Position numbers and translations under genes: made by a program | In this document: piece by piece, positions 36,494 through 45,065 of the stretch | Position numbering within the stretch: the stretch's first letter is position 1 | How the letters are laid out: each line of letters starts with the position of its first letter | Notes under the pieces: model-generated | Database searches by the model: none | What the model was told of the DNA's origin: nothing | What the model saw: the letters and a program-made list of their open reading frames with translations, nothing else | NCBI GenBank assembly: GCA_000158135.1 | Contig: DS999531.1 | Coordinates: 1,103,059 to 1,167,058, forward strand | Origin: Rhodobacteraceae bacterium KLH11 | Lineage (GTDB): Bacteria; Pseudomonadota; Alphaproteobacteria; Rhodobacterales; Rhodobacteraceae | Direction of reading: 5' to 3' | Length of the DNA stretch: 64,000 bases

Positions 36494-38185
36494 CTAGGAC
36501 CGGCGCCCGACCTGGCGGCAGATCAGGATCACCGGCAGCAGCCCGACGGCCAGAATAACCAGCGACGGCACCGCCGCGCCTTCCAGCCGCTCGTCCGAGG
36601 CCAGCCGGTAGGCCTGCACCGCCAGCGTGTCGAAATTAAAGGGTCGCATGATCAGGGTTGCGGGCAATTCTTTCATCACGTCGACAAATACGATCAGCAA
36701 TGCCGTCAGCAACGAAGGTGTCAGGATCGGCAGATGCACCCGGCGCAACGTGCCCAGCGGCGATTGCCCCAATGACCGCGCGGCGGCGTCCATATTCGCG
36801 TGTACGGTACTCTGCCCGCCCTCATAAGCGCTGAGCGCGGCAGCCAGAAACCGAACCATATAGGCCGCAACCAGCAACCAGATTGATCCGGTCACCAGCA
36901 AACCGGTTGAAATATCAAAGGTTTGGCGCATCCAGGCATCCAGCGCGTTGTCGAATCTGGCAAAAGGAACGATCAGCCCCACGGCAATCACGCCACCCGG
37001 CACCGCATACCCCAGCCGCGCCAGATAGGCGGCCGTAGCCGACCCCCGCCCCGGCCTGACCCGCTGATAGAACCCCACCGCAACGGCAGCGCAGACCGTG
37101 ATCACCGCTGCAACGCCTGCCAGCGTAAGCGAGTTGCGGATAAACCCGACATAACGCCGCGACAGCAGGTTCTGCTCTGATTCCAGCCCCATCTGGACAA
37201 GGATTATAACCGGAAGCAGAAACCCCAACAGGACCGGTATGGCGCAGAGCAAGAACGCCGCAAGGGCCTTTAATCCTTTCAGGTCGACAGCCGGTTGCGC
37301 CACCTGTTGTTTGCCGGTCTGATAATATTTGGCCCGTCCGCGCTGTGTCCGTTCGGCCACGGCCATGACCAGCGCAAACCCCAGAAGACACAGGGCCAGC
37401 TGGGCCGCCGCTGCACGGTCAGCCATGGAAAACCAGCTGGTGTAGATACCGGTGGCAAAGGTCTGGACCCCGAAATAGGCCACCGTTCCGAAATCGGCAA
37501 TCGTCTCCATCACCGCCAACAGGACACCACCCGCGATGGCCGGGCGGGCCATCGGCAGCGAGACACGCCAGAACGCGGACCAGGGGCCATTGCCCAGCGC
37601 CCGGGCGGCCAGAAAAGCTGTTGTGCTTTGCTGCAGAAACGCGGCGCGCGCCAACAGGTAAACATAGGGGTAAAGCACGAGGATCAGCATAAGCGCCGCC
37701 CCCTCGGTCGAGCGGATCTCGGGGAACCAATAGTCGCGCGGGCCCCAACCCATCACATCCCGTAATGTGCTTTGAACGATCCCCGGGTGGTCGAGGATGA
37801 AGGTATAGGCATAGGCCAGCACATAGGCCGGAAAGGCCAGCGGCAGGACCAATGCGATCTCCAGCAACCGTACACCGGGAAAGCGGGTCATCGTGACCAG
37901 CCATGCCGCCCCGACACCGATCGAGAATGTACCTGCCGCCACCAACACCACAAGAATGGCTGTGGTGAGCGCATAACCAGGCAAAACAGTCTCTAACAAA
38001 TGTGAAATTGTATCGGTACCGCCGGTTACAGCGGCCAGAACAACCGCCGCCATCGGCAGCAGACACGCAGCTGCAACCGCATAGGCGACAACACCCACAA
38101 GACGCGTGCCCAATGCTCCGCGATTGTGTGTTCCGTGTTCTAAATATTCGACTTCGGCCATGGCGTCTGATTGTGAATCCCGCAA
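36494..38185 (-). CDS. Fe3+-type ABC transporter permease (fused two-domain, FbpB/SfuB-like)
   Basis: 563 residues from TTG 38185 (AAAGG about 7 nt upstream) or 555 from ATG 38161. About 12 membrane helices in two BPD_transp_1 halves, each with an EAA-like loop: AARALGNGPWSAFWRVSLPMARPAI and AARSLGQSPLGTLRRVHLPI. In this family the protein carries ferric iron (sometimes other cations or thiamine) across the inner membrane. The partner binding protein and ATPase are not adjacent; either they lie elsewhere or the gene has been separated from its operon. Confidence 0.88.
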   Translation of the reverse strand: MRDSQSDAMAEVEYLEHGTHNRGALGTRLVGVVAYAVAAACLLPMAAVVLAAVTGGTDTISHLLETVLPGYALTTAILVVLVAAGTFSIGVGAAWLVTMTRFPGVRLLEIALVLPLAFPAYVLAYAYTFILDHPGIVQSTLRDVMGWGPRDYWFPEIRSTEGAALMLILVLYPYVYLLARAAFLQQSTTAFLAARALGNGPWSAFWRVSLPMARPAIAGGVLLAVMETIADFGTVAYFGVQTFATGIYTSWFSMADRAAAAQLALCLLGFALVMAVAERTQRGRAKYYQTGKQQVAQPAVDLKGLKALAAFLLCAIPVLLGFLLPVIILVQMGLESEQNLLSRRYVGFIRNSLTLAGVAAVITVCAAVAVGFYQRVRPGRGSATAAYLARLGYAVPGGVIAVGLIVPFARFDNALDAWMRQTFDISTGLLVTGSIWLLVAAYMVRFLAAALSAYEGGQSTVHANMDAAARSLGQSPLGTLRRVHLPILTPSLLTALLIVFVDVMKELPATLIMRPFNFDTLAVQAYRLASDERLEGAAVPSLVILAVGLLPVILICRQVGRRS

Positions 38186-38266
38186 GGTCTGCCTTTAATC
38201 GACCAAAATGCTAAGAAACACCAGTGGGCGGGCCAACAAATCTGCGGCATATGCTGCCGCAGATCG

Positions 38267-39484
38267 TTATTCGTAGACGCGCTGATCCTCAATGACCAAC
38301 CCGTCCTTGGGCAGAGAGCCCGGCGCAACCACCTCAATCGCGCCCTTGAGTTTCAGCACCTCTACCACCGATCTGGCATAGGTGCCGTCATTCTCGCAGG
38401 GGCTTTCGATCTGGACGGTCATCGTATCCATCTCACCCTGCCGCGCGGCGATCACGCGGGCCTTGACGATCTCGGCATGCTTGTCGACCAGTGCGGCCAC
38501 CTGTTCGGGGCGGACAAACATGCCTTTGATCTTGGTCGTCTGATCGGCACGGCCCATCCAGCCCTTGATACGCAGATTGGTCCGGCCACAGGGCGAAGTG
38601 CCCAGCATGATCGCAGACAGATCACCGGTGGCAAAGCGGATCAGCGGATAGTCGGGGTTAAGCGTGGTGACCACGACCTCGCCCACCTCTCCGGGAGCGA
38701 CCGGCGTGCCGGTGCCGGGGGTGACAATCTCGACGATCACGTGTTCATCGATGATCATCCCCTCGATCGCCGGGCTTTCATAGGCGATATTGCCCAGATC
38801 AGCTGTGGCATAACATTGCAGGCAAGCAATGCCGCGATCCGCGTATTCCTGCCGCAGCGACGGGAACAGCGCCCCGCCCCCCACAGCCGCTTTCGAGAAA
38901 TTCAGCGCCACGCCCATCTCATCCGCTTTGTCGAGGATGATCTTCAGATAATCCGGCGTACCTGCATAAGCTGTGCAGCCCACGTCGCGCGCGGCGGTTA
39001 CCTGCAGTTCTGTCTGACCGGTTCCCGCAGGCAGAACCGAGGCCCCAACAGCCTGCGCACCGCTTTCAAAGATCATACCCGCAGGGGTCAGGTGATAGCC
39101 GAAACAGTTCTGCACGATATCGCCGGGGCCAACCCCGGCAGCATTCAGAAAACGACCCATCCGCCACCAGTCATGATCTGTGCTGCCAGGTTCGTAGATC
39201 GGACCCGGAGACTGGAACACATGCTGGAAATGCCGCGCGGGTTTGACGGTGAAGCCCCCGAACGGCGGCCGTCCGGCCTGTGCCTTGGTCAGATCGGATT
39301 TCCGCAGCACCGGCAGCGTTGCCAACGCCTGTATATCCGTAACTGCGCTGGCCTGCACACCGGACAGGATATCAGCATAGCCGGGCGCGGATTGCGCCCG
39401 CGCAATCTGTTCTGGCAGCGCGCGCGCATGATCAGCCGCGCGTTCATCGGCAGATCGGGTTTCAAGCTTGTCGAAATAGGTCAT
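38267..39484 (-). CDS. Phenylacetate-CoA ligase-like (PaaK family) acyl-CoA ligase
   Basis: 405 residues from ATG 39484 (GGAGGAG, 6-nt gap); a second ATG at 39490 directly abuts the ribosome site. An ANL-superfamily adenylate-forming enzyme: LPAGTGQTELQV (P-loop-like), CYATADLGNIAYES, LIRFATGDLSAIM and KGWMGRADQTTKIKGMFV (C-terminal hinge lysine region). It converts an aromatic or related acid to its CoA thioester. It is the last gene of the Liv-type transporter cassette and 20 nt past livF, so the substrate is probably what the transporter imports. Shorter than classical PaaK (about 435). Confidence 0.88.
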   Translation of the reverse strand: MTYFDKLETRSADERAADHARALPEQIARAQSAPGYADILSGVQASAVTDIQALATLPVLRKSDLTKAQAGRPPFGGFTVKPARHFQHVFQSPGPIYEPGSTDHDWWRMGRFLNAAGVGPGDIVQNCFGYHLTPAGMIFESGAQAVGASVLPAGTGQTELQVTAARDVGCTAYAGTPDYLKIILDKADEMGVALNFSKAAVGGGALFPSLRQEYADRGIACLQCYATADLGNIAYESPAIEGMIIDEHVIVEIVTPGTGTPVAPGEVGEVVVTTLNPDYPLIRFATGDLSAIMLGTSPCGRTNLRIKGWMGRADQTTKIKGMFVRPEQVAALVDKHAEIVKARVIAARQGEMDTMTVQIESPCENDGTYARSVVEVLKLKGAIEVVAPGSLPKDGLVIEDQRVYE

Positions 39485-39503
39485 CGCCATCTCCTCCACC
39501 CGC

Positions 39504-40337
39504 CTACAACCATCTCTTGCGGCGGCGGTATGAGCGCACATCGCGAAAGCTTTTGCGGCCTTCGTCCGACATGCCGAGGTAGAATTCCTTAACGTCCGGA
39601 TTCTCGCGCAATTCAGCGGCGGGGCCATCCATCACCACACGACCGGATTCCAGAATATAGCCGTAATGGGCAAATCTTAGAGCCACATTTGTATTCTGCT
39701 CGGCCAGAAGGAAAGACACGCCCTCTTTCTCATTCAGGTCTTTTACGATGCCAAAAATCTCTTCGACCAGTTGCGGAGCCAGGCCCATCGAGGGTTCATC
39801 CAGCAGGATCGTCTCGGGGCGTGACATCAGGGCCCGGCCCATCGCCACCATCTGCTGTTCACCACCCGAGGTATAGCCCGCCTGGCTGCGCCGGCGTTCC
39901 TTCAGACGCGGGAAGTAATTATAGACCAGATCCAGATCCTGCTGGATCGCGGCATTCCCGTCCTTGCGGGTATAAGCGCCGGTCAACAGGTTTTCTTCGA
40001 CCGTGAGGTGTTCGAAACAATGGCGGCCCTCCATCACCTGAATGACGCCCTTTTCCACCAGATCGGCGGGATCGCTTGCATGGATACTCTCGCCGCGATA
40101 TCGGATCGAACCCTTCGTGACCTCACCCCGTTCCGAGTGCAGCAGGTTCGACACAGCCTTCAGCGTGGTCGTCTTGCCCGCACCGTTGCCCCCCAGCAAG
40201 GCTGTGATGCCGCCCTTGGGGACAGTCAGGCTGACGCCTTTCAGCACGAGGATCACGTGGTTGTAGATCACCTCGATATTATTGACCTCAAGCAGGGTTT
40301 CCGCCTGCACGTCAGTGGTTTGTGCCGCATCCAGCAT
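39504..40337 (-). CDS. Branched-chain-type ABC transporter ATP-binding protein (LivF-like)
   Basis: 277 residues with Walker A LLGGNGAGKTT, Q-loop, signature YTSGGEQQMVAMGRALM and Walker B ETILLDEPSMGLAP, followed by H-loop AEQNTNVALRFA. An Arg/Lys-rich tail (DVRSYRRRKRWL) extends past the usual LivF end. One of two ATPases powering the hydrophobic-amino-acid-type (HAAT) importer here; its partner is the LivG-like protein at 44172-44990. Confidence 0.92.
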   Translation of the reverse strand: MLDAAQTTDVQAETLLEVNNIEVIYNHVILVLKGVSLTVPKGGITALLGGNGAGKTTTLKAVSNLLHSERGEVTKGSIRYRGESIHASDPADLVEKGVIQVMEGRHCFEHLTVEENLLTGAYTRKDGNAAIQQDLDLVYNYFPRLKERRRSQAGYTSGGEQQMVAMGRALMSRPETILLDEPSMGLAPQLVEEIFGIVKDLNEKEGVSFLLAEQNTNVALRFAHYGYILESGRVVMDGPAAELRENPDVKEFYLGMSDEGRKSFRDVRSYRRRKRWL

Positions 40338-40408
40338 CAGCGCGTATCCTCATACCCGTGTTGGGTCGGAGCGGCAGTTCCCCGCCGCCCCGGTGTTCGC
40401 AAACCGCC

Positions 40409-41692
40409 TTACTCGCAGCGCTCCGAGATATTGTTCTCGGCTGCGTAGGCTGCGGAATCTTCGTTGATCAGCGCACCGATCACTTCGCCATCGGTCGGCT
40501 TGAAGTCCTGAATGTTGTTCCAGGTACCGGTCGATGCATCCCATTGCACAACACCCACCAGACCGGGGCCGCCATGGTTTTCGCAGCTAACCGAGAACTC
40601 GGGCCCGAAACCGGCCATACCAAGCCCTTCCATCTTGGCATTGGTGATTTCCAGCGCCTCCATCCCGTCGCGCATCATCGCGGGCGTGATATCGGTTACG
40701 CCATGCATCTCTTGTGCTGTTTTGATGGCTTCCGCCGCCAGCATCGCTGCATAAAGACCACGGTTATACTGCACGGCACCCAGCTGATCACCTGCGCCAG
40801 CCGTTTTTCCGGCGTCAACGACGTATTTCTTCAAGTCGTCATAGACCGGATAGTCATCGCCCAAACCGGTGAAGGTCAGCGCCTTGTAACCCGTGGCTTT
40901 ATCCCCTGCAGGTTCCACATCAAACTCGGCACCCGACCACCAGACGCCAATGAAGTTTTCCATCGGATAGCGGATGTTCGCAGCCTCTTGTACGGCAACC
41001 TGGTTCATAATGCCCCAGCCCCAAAGAACCACATAGTCCGGTTTTTCCCGGCGGATCTGCAGCCACTGGGATTTCTGCTCCTGACCCGGCGAATCCACGG
41101 GGAGCAGGGTCAGCTCAAAACCGTACTTTTCGGACAAGGCTTCCAATGTGCGGATCGGCTCTTTTCCATACGCCGAATTGTGATAGACCAACGCGATGGT
41201 TTTGCCCTTCAAGTCACCGTCATTGATATCAAGCAGGTGATTGACCGCGCCCGAAGCACCGTTCCAATAATTGGCAGGATAATTGAACACGTTGCTGAAC
41301 ACCTTGCCATTTGCAGCCGAGGTACGGCCATAGCCCATCGTGTGCAGCGGAATGCCGTCAGCCGTCACCTTGGGGATCAACTGATAGGTGATCCCGGTCG
41401 ACAGCGGTTGATAGACCAGCGCACCTTCGCCCTTGGTGGATTCATAGCATTCCACACCTTTTTCGGTGTTATAGCCGGTCTCGCATTCAATCACCCGGAT
41501 TGGTTCGCCACCAATGCCACCATCCCGTTCGTTCAGCAGGGTGAAATAGTCATTGTAACCGTCCGAGAATGGGATACCGCCCGCCGCAAAGGGGCCCGTG
41601 CGATAGCTGAGGTCAGGAATGACCAGATCCGCCATCGCAGGCCCTGCGGCCATCAGCGCGCTCAGCGCCATGGTTGCCAGTGTCTTGTTCAT
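40409..41692 (-). CDS. HAAT-type ABC transporter substrate-binding protein
   Basis: 427 residues with a clear signal peptide (MNKTLATMALSALMAAGPAMA, cleavage before DLVIPD). ATG 41692 has GGGAGGAAA about 8 nt upstream. Type I periplasmic binding fold with a YRTGPFAAGGIPFSDGYNDYF opening and a YNRGLYAAMLAAEAI segment, as in LivK relatives that bind amides, urea or aromatic and aliphatic acids. Given the two CoA ligases encoded with it, an organic acid is the best guess. It lies between livM and livF. Confidence 0.9.
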   Translation of the reverse strand: MNKTLATMALSALMAAGPAMADLVIPDLSYRTGPFAAGGIPFSDGYNDYFTLLNERDGGIGGEPIRVIECETGYNTEKGVECYESTKGEGALVYQPLSTGITYQLIPKVTADGIPLHTMGYGRTSAANGKVFSNVFNYPANYWNGASGAVNHLLDINDGDLKGKTIALVYHNSAYGKEPIRTLEALSEKYGFELTLLPVDSPGQEQKSQWLQIRREKPDYVVLWGWGIMNQVAVQEAANIRYPMENFIGVWWSGAEFDVEPAGDKATGYKALTFTGLGDDYPVYDDLKKYVVDAGKTAGAGDQLGAVQYNRGLYAAMLAAEAIKTAQEMHGVTDITPAMMRDGMEALEITNAKMEGLGMAGFGPEFSVSCENHGGPGLVGVVQWDASTGTWNNIQDFKPTDGEVIGALINEDSAAYAAENNISERCE

Positions 41693-41765
41693 CGGGTGTT
41701 TCCTCCCTTGGTTTTTCCGATATGGGTTTCGGGCTTTCCGCCCATCTTTTCGTTGGGCCGATCCG

Positions 41766-42842
41766 CTAGTGCGGGAACGGCCAGAGCCTGAGCTTCTCTT
41801 TCGCCACGCGCCACAACTGCGCCAGCCCATGCGGTTCGAGGATCAGGAACATGATGATCAGCGCGCCCACGACCACCAGATTGAGATGCGCAACGATATC
41901 CGTGGGCCAGCCCAGCAGATCGACGCCGATCAGCTTCAGCACAACCGGCAACAGCACCAGAAAGGCAGCCCCGGCGAATGAGCCAAAAATCGACCCTAAT
42001 CCGCCGATAATGACCATGAACAGCACCAGAAACGATTTCTGGATGCCGAACACTTCGCCAACTTCAACCGCGCCCAGATAGACCGCAAAGAACAGCGCAC
42101 CTGCGACGCCGACAAAGAACGAACTGACGGCAAAGGCGGTCAGCTTCGCCTTGAGCGGGTTCACCCCGATGATCTCGGCCGCGATATCCATGTCGCGGAT
42201 CGCCATCCACTTCCGGCCCGTGCTGCCGCGCGTCAGGTTCCGCGCGACGATGGCGCAGACAGTCACGAAGATCAGACAGAACAGATAGGTCGCCCATGCC
42301 GGCGCATTTGGCCCGGTGATGACGATGCCGAACACATCCCGCTCGGGCGCGTTGATCTGACCCGAGGCCGAGTAGTTGTAGAACCACGGCACCCGGTTAA
42401 ACAGCCATACAAGAAAGAACTGCGCCGCCAGCGTGGCCACCGCAAGATAGAACCCCTTGATCCGAAGGGACGGCAAGCCAAACAACACGCCCACAATCGC
42501 GGTGATCCCGCCCGCAAGGATGACGTGAATGAACATGCTGATATCCGGAAAAGCCGTCATCAGCTTGTAACAGGCATAGGCCCCCACGGCCATGAAACCT
42601 CCGGTCCCGAGGCTGACCTGACCGCAATACCCAACCAGAATATTCAACCCGATCGCTGCGATGGCATAAATCAGGAAGGGCAGCAGCAGGGCATTGGCCC
42701 AATAATCGTTGATGATGAACGGAATGATCCCGAACGCCACCGCCAGCACAACATAATAGCGATACCGGTCAAACTTGATCGGGAAAGTCTGGCTGTCGGC
42801 AGTATACGAGGTTTTGAAATCCCCGGCCTCACGATAGAACAT
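41766..42842 (-). CDS. HAAT-type ABC permease (LivM-like)
   Basis: 358 residues, about 9-10 membrane helices. Family features: LNILVGYCGQVSLGTGGFMAVGAY and the cytoplasmic loop RKWMAIRDMDIAAEIIGVNPLKAKLTAF that contacts the ATPases. ATG 42842 preceded by GGAAGG. It pairs with LivH to form the channel. The C-terminal end (QLWRVAKEKLRLWPFPH) is basic and short. The next gene upstream, a small membrane protein, ends 3 nt away. Confidence 0.92.
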   Translation of the reverse strand: MFYREAGDFKTSYTADSQTFPIKFDRYRYYVVLAVAFGIIPFIINDYWANALLLPFLIYAIAAIGLNILVGYCGQVSLGTGGFMAVGAYACYKLMTAFPDISMFIHVILAGGITAIVGVLFGLPSLRIKGFYLAVATLAAQFFLVWLFNRVPWFYNYSASGQINAPERDVFGIVITGPNAPAWATYLFCLIFVTVCAIVARNLTRGSTGRKWMAIRDMDIAAEIIGVNPLKAKLTAFAVSSFFVGVAGALFFAVYLGAVEVGEVFGIQKSFLVLFMVIIGGLGSIFGSFAGAAFLVLLPVVLKLIGVDLLGWPTDIVAHLNLVVVGALIIMFLILEPHGLAQLWRVAKEKLRLWPFPH

Positions 42843-42845
42843 GTT

Positions 42846-43103
42846 TTACCTTCCCCATTCTTCCTGCGCCCGGTTGCGGGCTGCGGCGTCCAGTTGATTG
42901 GACCCTTTTGCATATCCGCTCGCCTCGGATGCGCGCACCAGTTTCAGATAGGCCAGAATACCCATGGCCAATCCGGCAAAAGCGAGGATCGCGGCACCAA
43001 CAAGCTGACGATCTGTCAGATCAGGCGACGTCAGCGCGATATACCCAAACGACCAGAACCCCGCCCACGCGATCACGTTGATGATGGCGACAAGCTTGGT
43101 CAT
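42846..43103 (-). CDS. Small two-helix membrane protein in the Liv cassette
   Basis: 85 residues. Two hydrophobic helices (about 4-25 and 34-55) followed by a charged cytoplasmic tail (KLVRASEASGYAKGSNQLDAAARNRAQEEWGR). It sits tightly between livH (3-nt gap) and livM (3-nt gap), so it is part of the operon. I do not recognise a named family; a transporter-associated accessory subunit is an inference from position. Confidence 0.75.
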   Translation of the reverse strand: MTKLVAIINVIAWAGFWSFGYIALTSPDLTDRQLVGAAILAFAGLAMGILAYLKLVRASEASGYAKGSNQLDAAARNRAQEEWGR

Positions 43104-43106
43104 GCC

Positions 43107-44093
43107 CTACACCCTCTCGATGATCTTTTCGCCAAACAGCCCTTGCGGACGGAACACCAGAAAGATCAGCGCCAGCACATAGGCAAACCAGTTCTCGGTC
43201 GCGCCACCCAGGGCCGGACCGAGGGCAAACTCGAACAGCTTCTCACCCACACCGATGATCAGCCCGCCGACAATCGCACCGGGGATCGAGGTGAACCCAC
43301 CCAACATCAGAACCGGCAACGCCTTAAGCGCGATCAGCGACAGCGAGAACTGCACACCCGATTTGGTGCCCCACATGATGCCCGCAACCAGAGCGACGAA
43401 CCCGGCCACTGACCAGACCATGACCCAGATGAAGTTCAGCGAAATCCCCACCGACAGCGCCGCCTGATGATCATCTGCCACCGCACGCATCGCACGGCCT
43501 TGCTTGGTATACTGGCTGAACGCCACCAAAGCGATGACCAGCAAGGCCGCGATGAGTGTCGCCACGATATCCAGATTGTCGATGAAGAACCCGTAGTCAA
43601 AAATCTGAAAGGTGGTCTCATCGATCCACAGGTTGATACCCTGTGGCAAACCGACGTCCAGCGTCTTGATCTCTGACCCCCACATCAGATCGGCAACACC
43701 CTCCAGGAAGAAGGCCAGACCAATGGTCGCCATGAACAGGATGATCGGCTCTTGTCCCACCAGATGGCGCATGACGAACCGCTGCACCGCCCAGGCCAGT
43801 AAAACCATCACGGCCAGCGTTAACAGGATCGCGACAAAGCCCGGCACGCTCCATCCAAACTCATGAACATGGGTTCCAAAGATCGCATTGATCAAATGGG
43901 CAAAGGGCACCTGCCCGTTCATGATCCCGACCAGCGTCATGGCCGCGAACAGGGCCATAACCCCTTGTGCATAATTGAAGATCCCCGACGCTTTGTAGAT
44001 CAACACAAAGCCCAGCGCGACCAGCGCATACAATACGCCAGCCATCAGACCGTTGAGGGTGACCTCCATCGCAAATACGAGTTGTTCAGGCAT
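43107..44093 (-). CDS. HAAT-type ABC permease (LivH-like)
   Basis: 328 residues from ATG 44093 (AAAGGAG 6-7 nt upstream), preferred over TTG 44096. About 8-9 helices, typical N terminus MEVTLNGLMAGVLYALVALGFVLIYKASGIFNYAQG and EAA-like loop TKQGRAMRAVADDHQAALSVGI. Partner channel subunit to LivM. The upstream intergenic region towards livG holds the palindrome at 44135-44155. Confidence 0.92.
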   Translation of the reverse strand: MPEQLVFAMEVTLNGLMAGVLYALVALGFVLIYKASGIFNYAQGVMALFAAMTLVGIMNGQVPFAHLINAIFGTHVHEFGWSVPGFVAILLTLAVMVLLAWAVQRFVMRHLVGQEPIILFMATIGLAFFLEGVADLMWGSEIKTLDVGLPQGINLWIDETTFQIFDYGFFIDNLDIVATLIAALLVIALVAFSQYTKQGRAMRAVADDHQAALSVGISLNFIWVMVWSVAGFVALVAGIMWGTKSGVQFSLSLIALKALPVLMLGGFTSIPGAIVGGLIIGVGEKLFEFALGPALGGATENWFAYVLALIFLVFRPQGLFGEKIIERV

Positions 44094-44134
44094 CAAAGGC
44101 TCCTTTGATCAGTGTTCCTCGGCCACGCACCCCA

Positions 44135-44155
44135 AGAAAATTCGACGAATTTTCT
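44135..44155. repeat. Perfect palindrome between livG and livH-like genes
   Basis: GAAAATTCG-A-CGAATTTTC flanked by an A/T pair, 21 nt. It is followed on the plus strand by CTCAACAGCT, the same string that follows a second palindrome inside livG at 44524-44542. On the transcript strand it forms a 10-bp stem with a 1-nt centre, so it may also work as a DNA-level binding site rather than a hairpin. Confidence 0.6.
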
Positions 44156-44171
44156 CAACAGCTCCTCTGTC

Positions 44172-44990
44172 TCAATCATGGCTGACCCCCAGATAGGCAT
44201 CGATAACCTCCTGATTATTGCGCACCTCGTCAGGCGTGCCGTCACCGATCTTCTTGCCGTAATCCATCACGACAACCCGGTCGCTCAGATCCATCACCAC
44301 GCCCATATCGTGTTCGATCAACGCAATGGTGGTGCCGAACTCATCATTCACGTCGAGGATAAAGCGGCTCATGTCCTCTTTCTCTTCAACATTCATCCCG
44401 GCCATCGGCTCGTCCAGCAACAACAGTTTGGGTTCCGCTGCCAAAGCCCGTGCCAGTTCAACGCGCTTTTTCAGGCCATAGGGCAACCGTGATACCGGAG
44501 TTTTCCGGATGTGCTGAATCTCAAGAAAATCAATGATTTTCTCAACAGCTGCGCGATTCTCGGTCTCTTCCGCCTCAGCTTTACCCTTCCACCAAACCTG
44601 CTGAAGGATGTTGGTCTTCATAAAGCTCAGCCGCCCGGTCATCACGTTGTCCAGAACACTCATACCTTCAAACAAAGCAATGTTCTGAAACGTTCGCGCA
44701 ATGCCCTGCTGCGCAACTTCATACGGTCGCATCGGCGGGCGCTTGGACCCGTGGAACCAAACCTCACCCTCCTGCGGAACATAAAAGCCCGAGATCACGT
44801 TCAGCATCGAGGATTTGCCCGCGCCGTTCGGCCCGATGATCGCGCGAATTTCACCTTCGCGAATATCGAACGAGATATCCTTGATCGCCACCACACCGCC
44901 GAACCGTAAGGTGATGTTCTTCATCTCCATCACCACTCCGCCGATCTTACGGCCATCTTCGGTGACATATCCTTGGGAATTATCCAGCAT
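44172..44990 (-). CDS. HAAT-type ABC transporter ATP-binding protein (LivG-like)
   Basis: 272 residues from ATG 44990 (GGAGGG just upstream). Walker A AIIGPNGAGKSSML, signature RLPYGLKKRVELARALAAE and Walker B KLLLLDEPMAGM, then the LivG-typical VEEKEDMSRFILDV and IEHDMGVVMDLSDRVVVMDYGKKIGDGTPDEVR. It is the second ATPase of the importer. The acyl-CoA synthetase ends 75 nt upstream. The coding region includes the palindrome at 44524-44542 (translated EKIIDFLE). Confidence 0.93.
   Translation of the reverse strand: MLDNSQGYVTEDGRKIGGVVMEMKNITLRFGGVVAIKDISFDIREGEIRAIIGPNGAGKSSMLNVISGFYVPQEGEVWFHGSKRPPMRPYEVAQQGIARTFQNIALFEGMSVLDNVMTGRLSFMKTNILQQVWWKGKAEAEETENRAAVEKIIDFLEIQHIRKTPVSRLPYGLKKRVELARALAAEPKLLLLDEPMAGMNVEEKEDMSRFILDVNDEFGTTIALIEHDMGVVMDLSDRVVVMDYGKKIGDGTPDEVRNNQEVIDAYLGVSHD
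44524..44542. repeat. Palindrome inside livG-like gene, sibling of 44135-44155
   Basis: AGAAAATCA-A-TGATTTTCT, perfect 9-bp arms, followed by CAACAGCT exactly like the intergenic copy, so about 14 nt to the right are shared. It is protein-coding here. Confidence 0.55.
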
Positions 44991-45065
44991 CAAACCCTCC
45001 CTGACACAAAAACGGGATGGCGGGCGGGGCGATGACCGCAGGTCGAGCGGCGTCTGACATCCCAC

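Noticed and set aside
38477..39592. Plus-strand open frame of 371 codons
   Set aside because: Antisense to the PaaK-type ligase; no similarity seen.
40322..41791. Plus-strand open frame of 489 codons
   Set aside because: Antisense to the substrate-binding protein gene, which has a signal peptide, ribosome site and family match.
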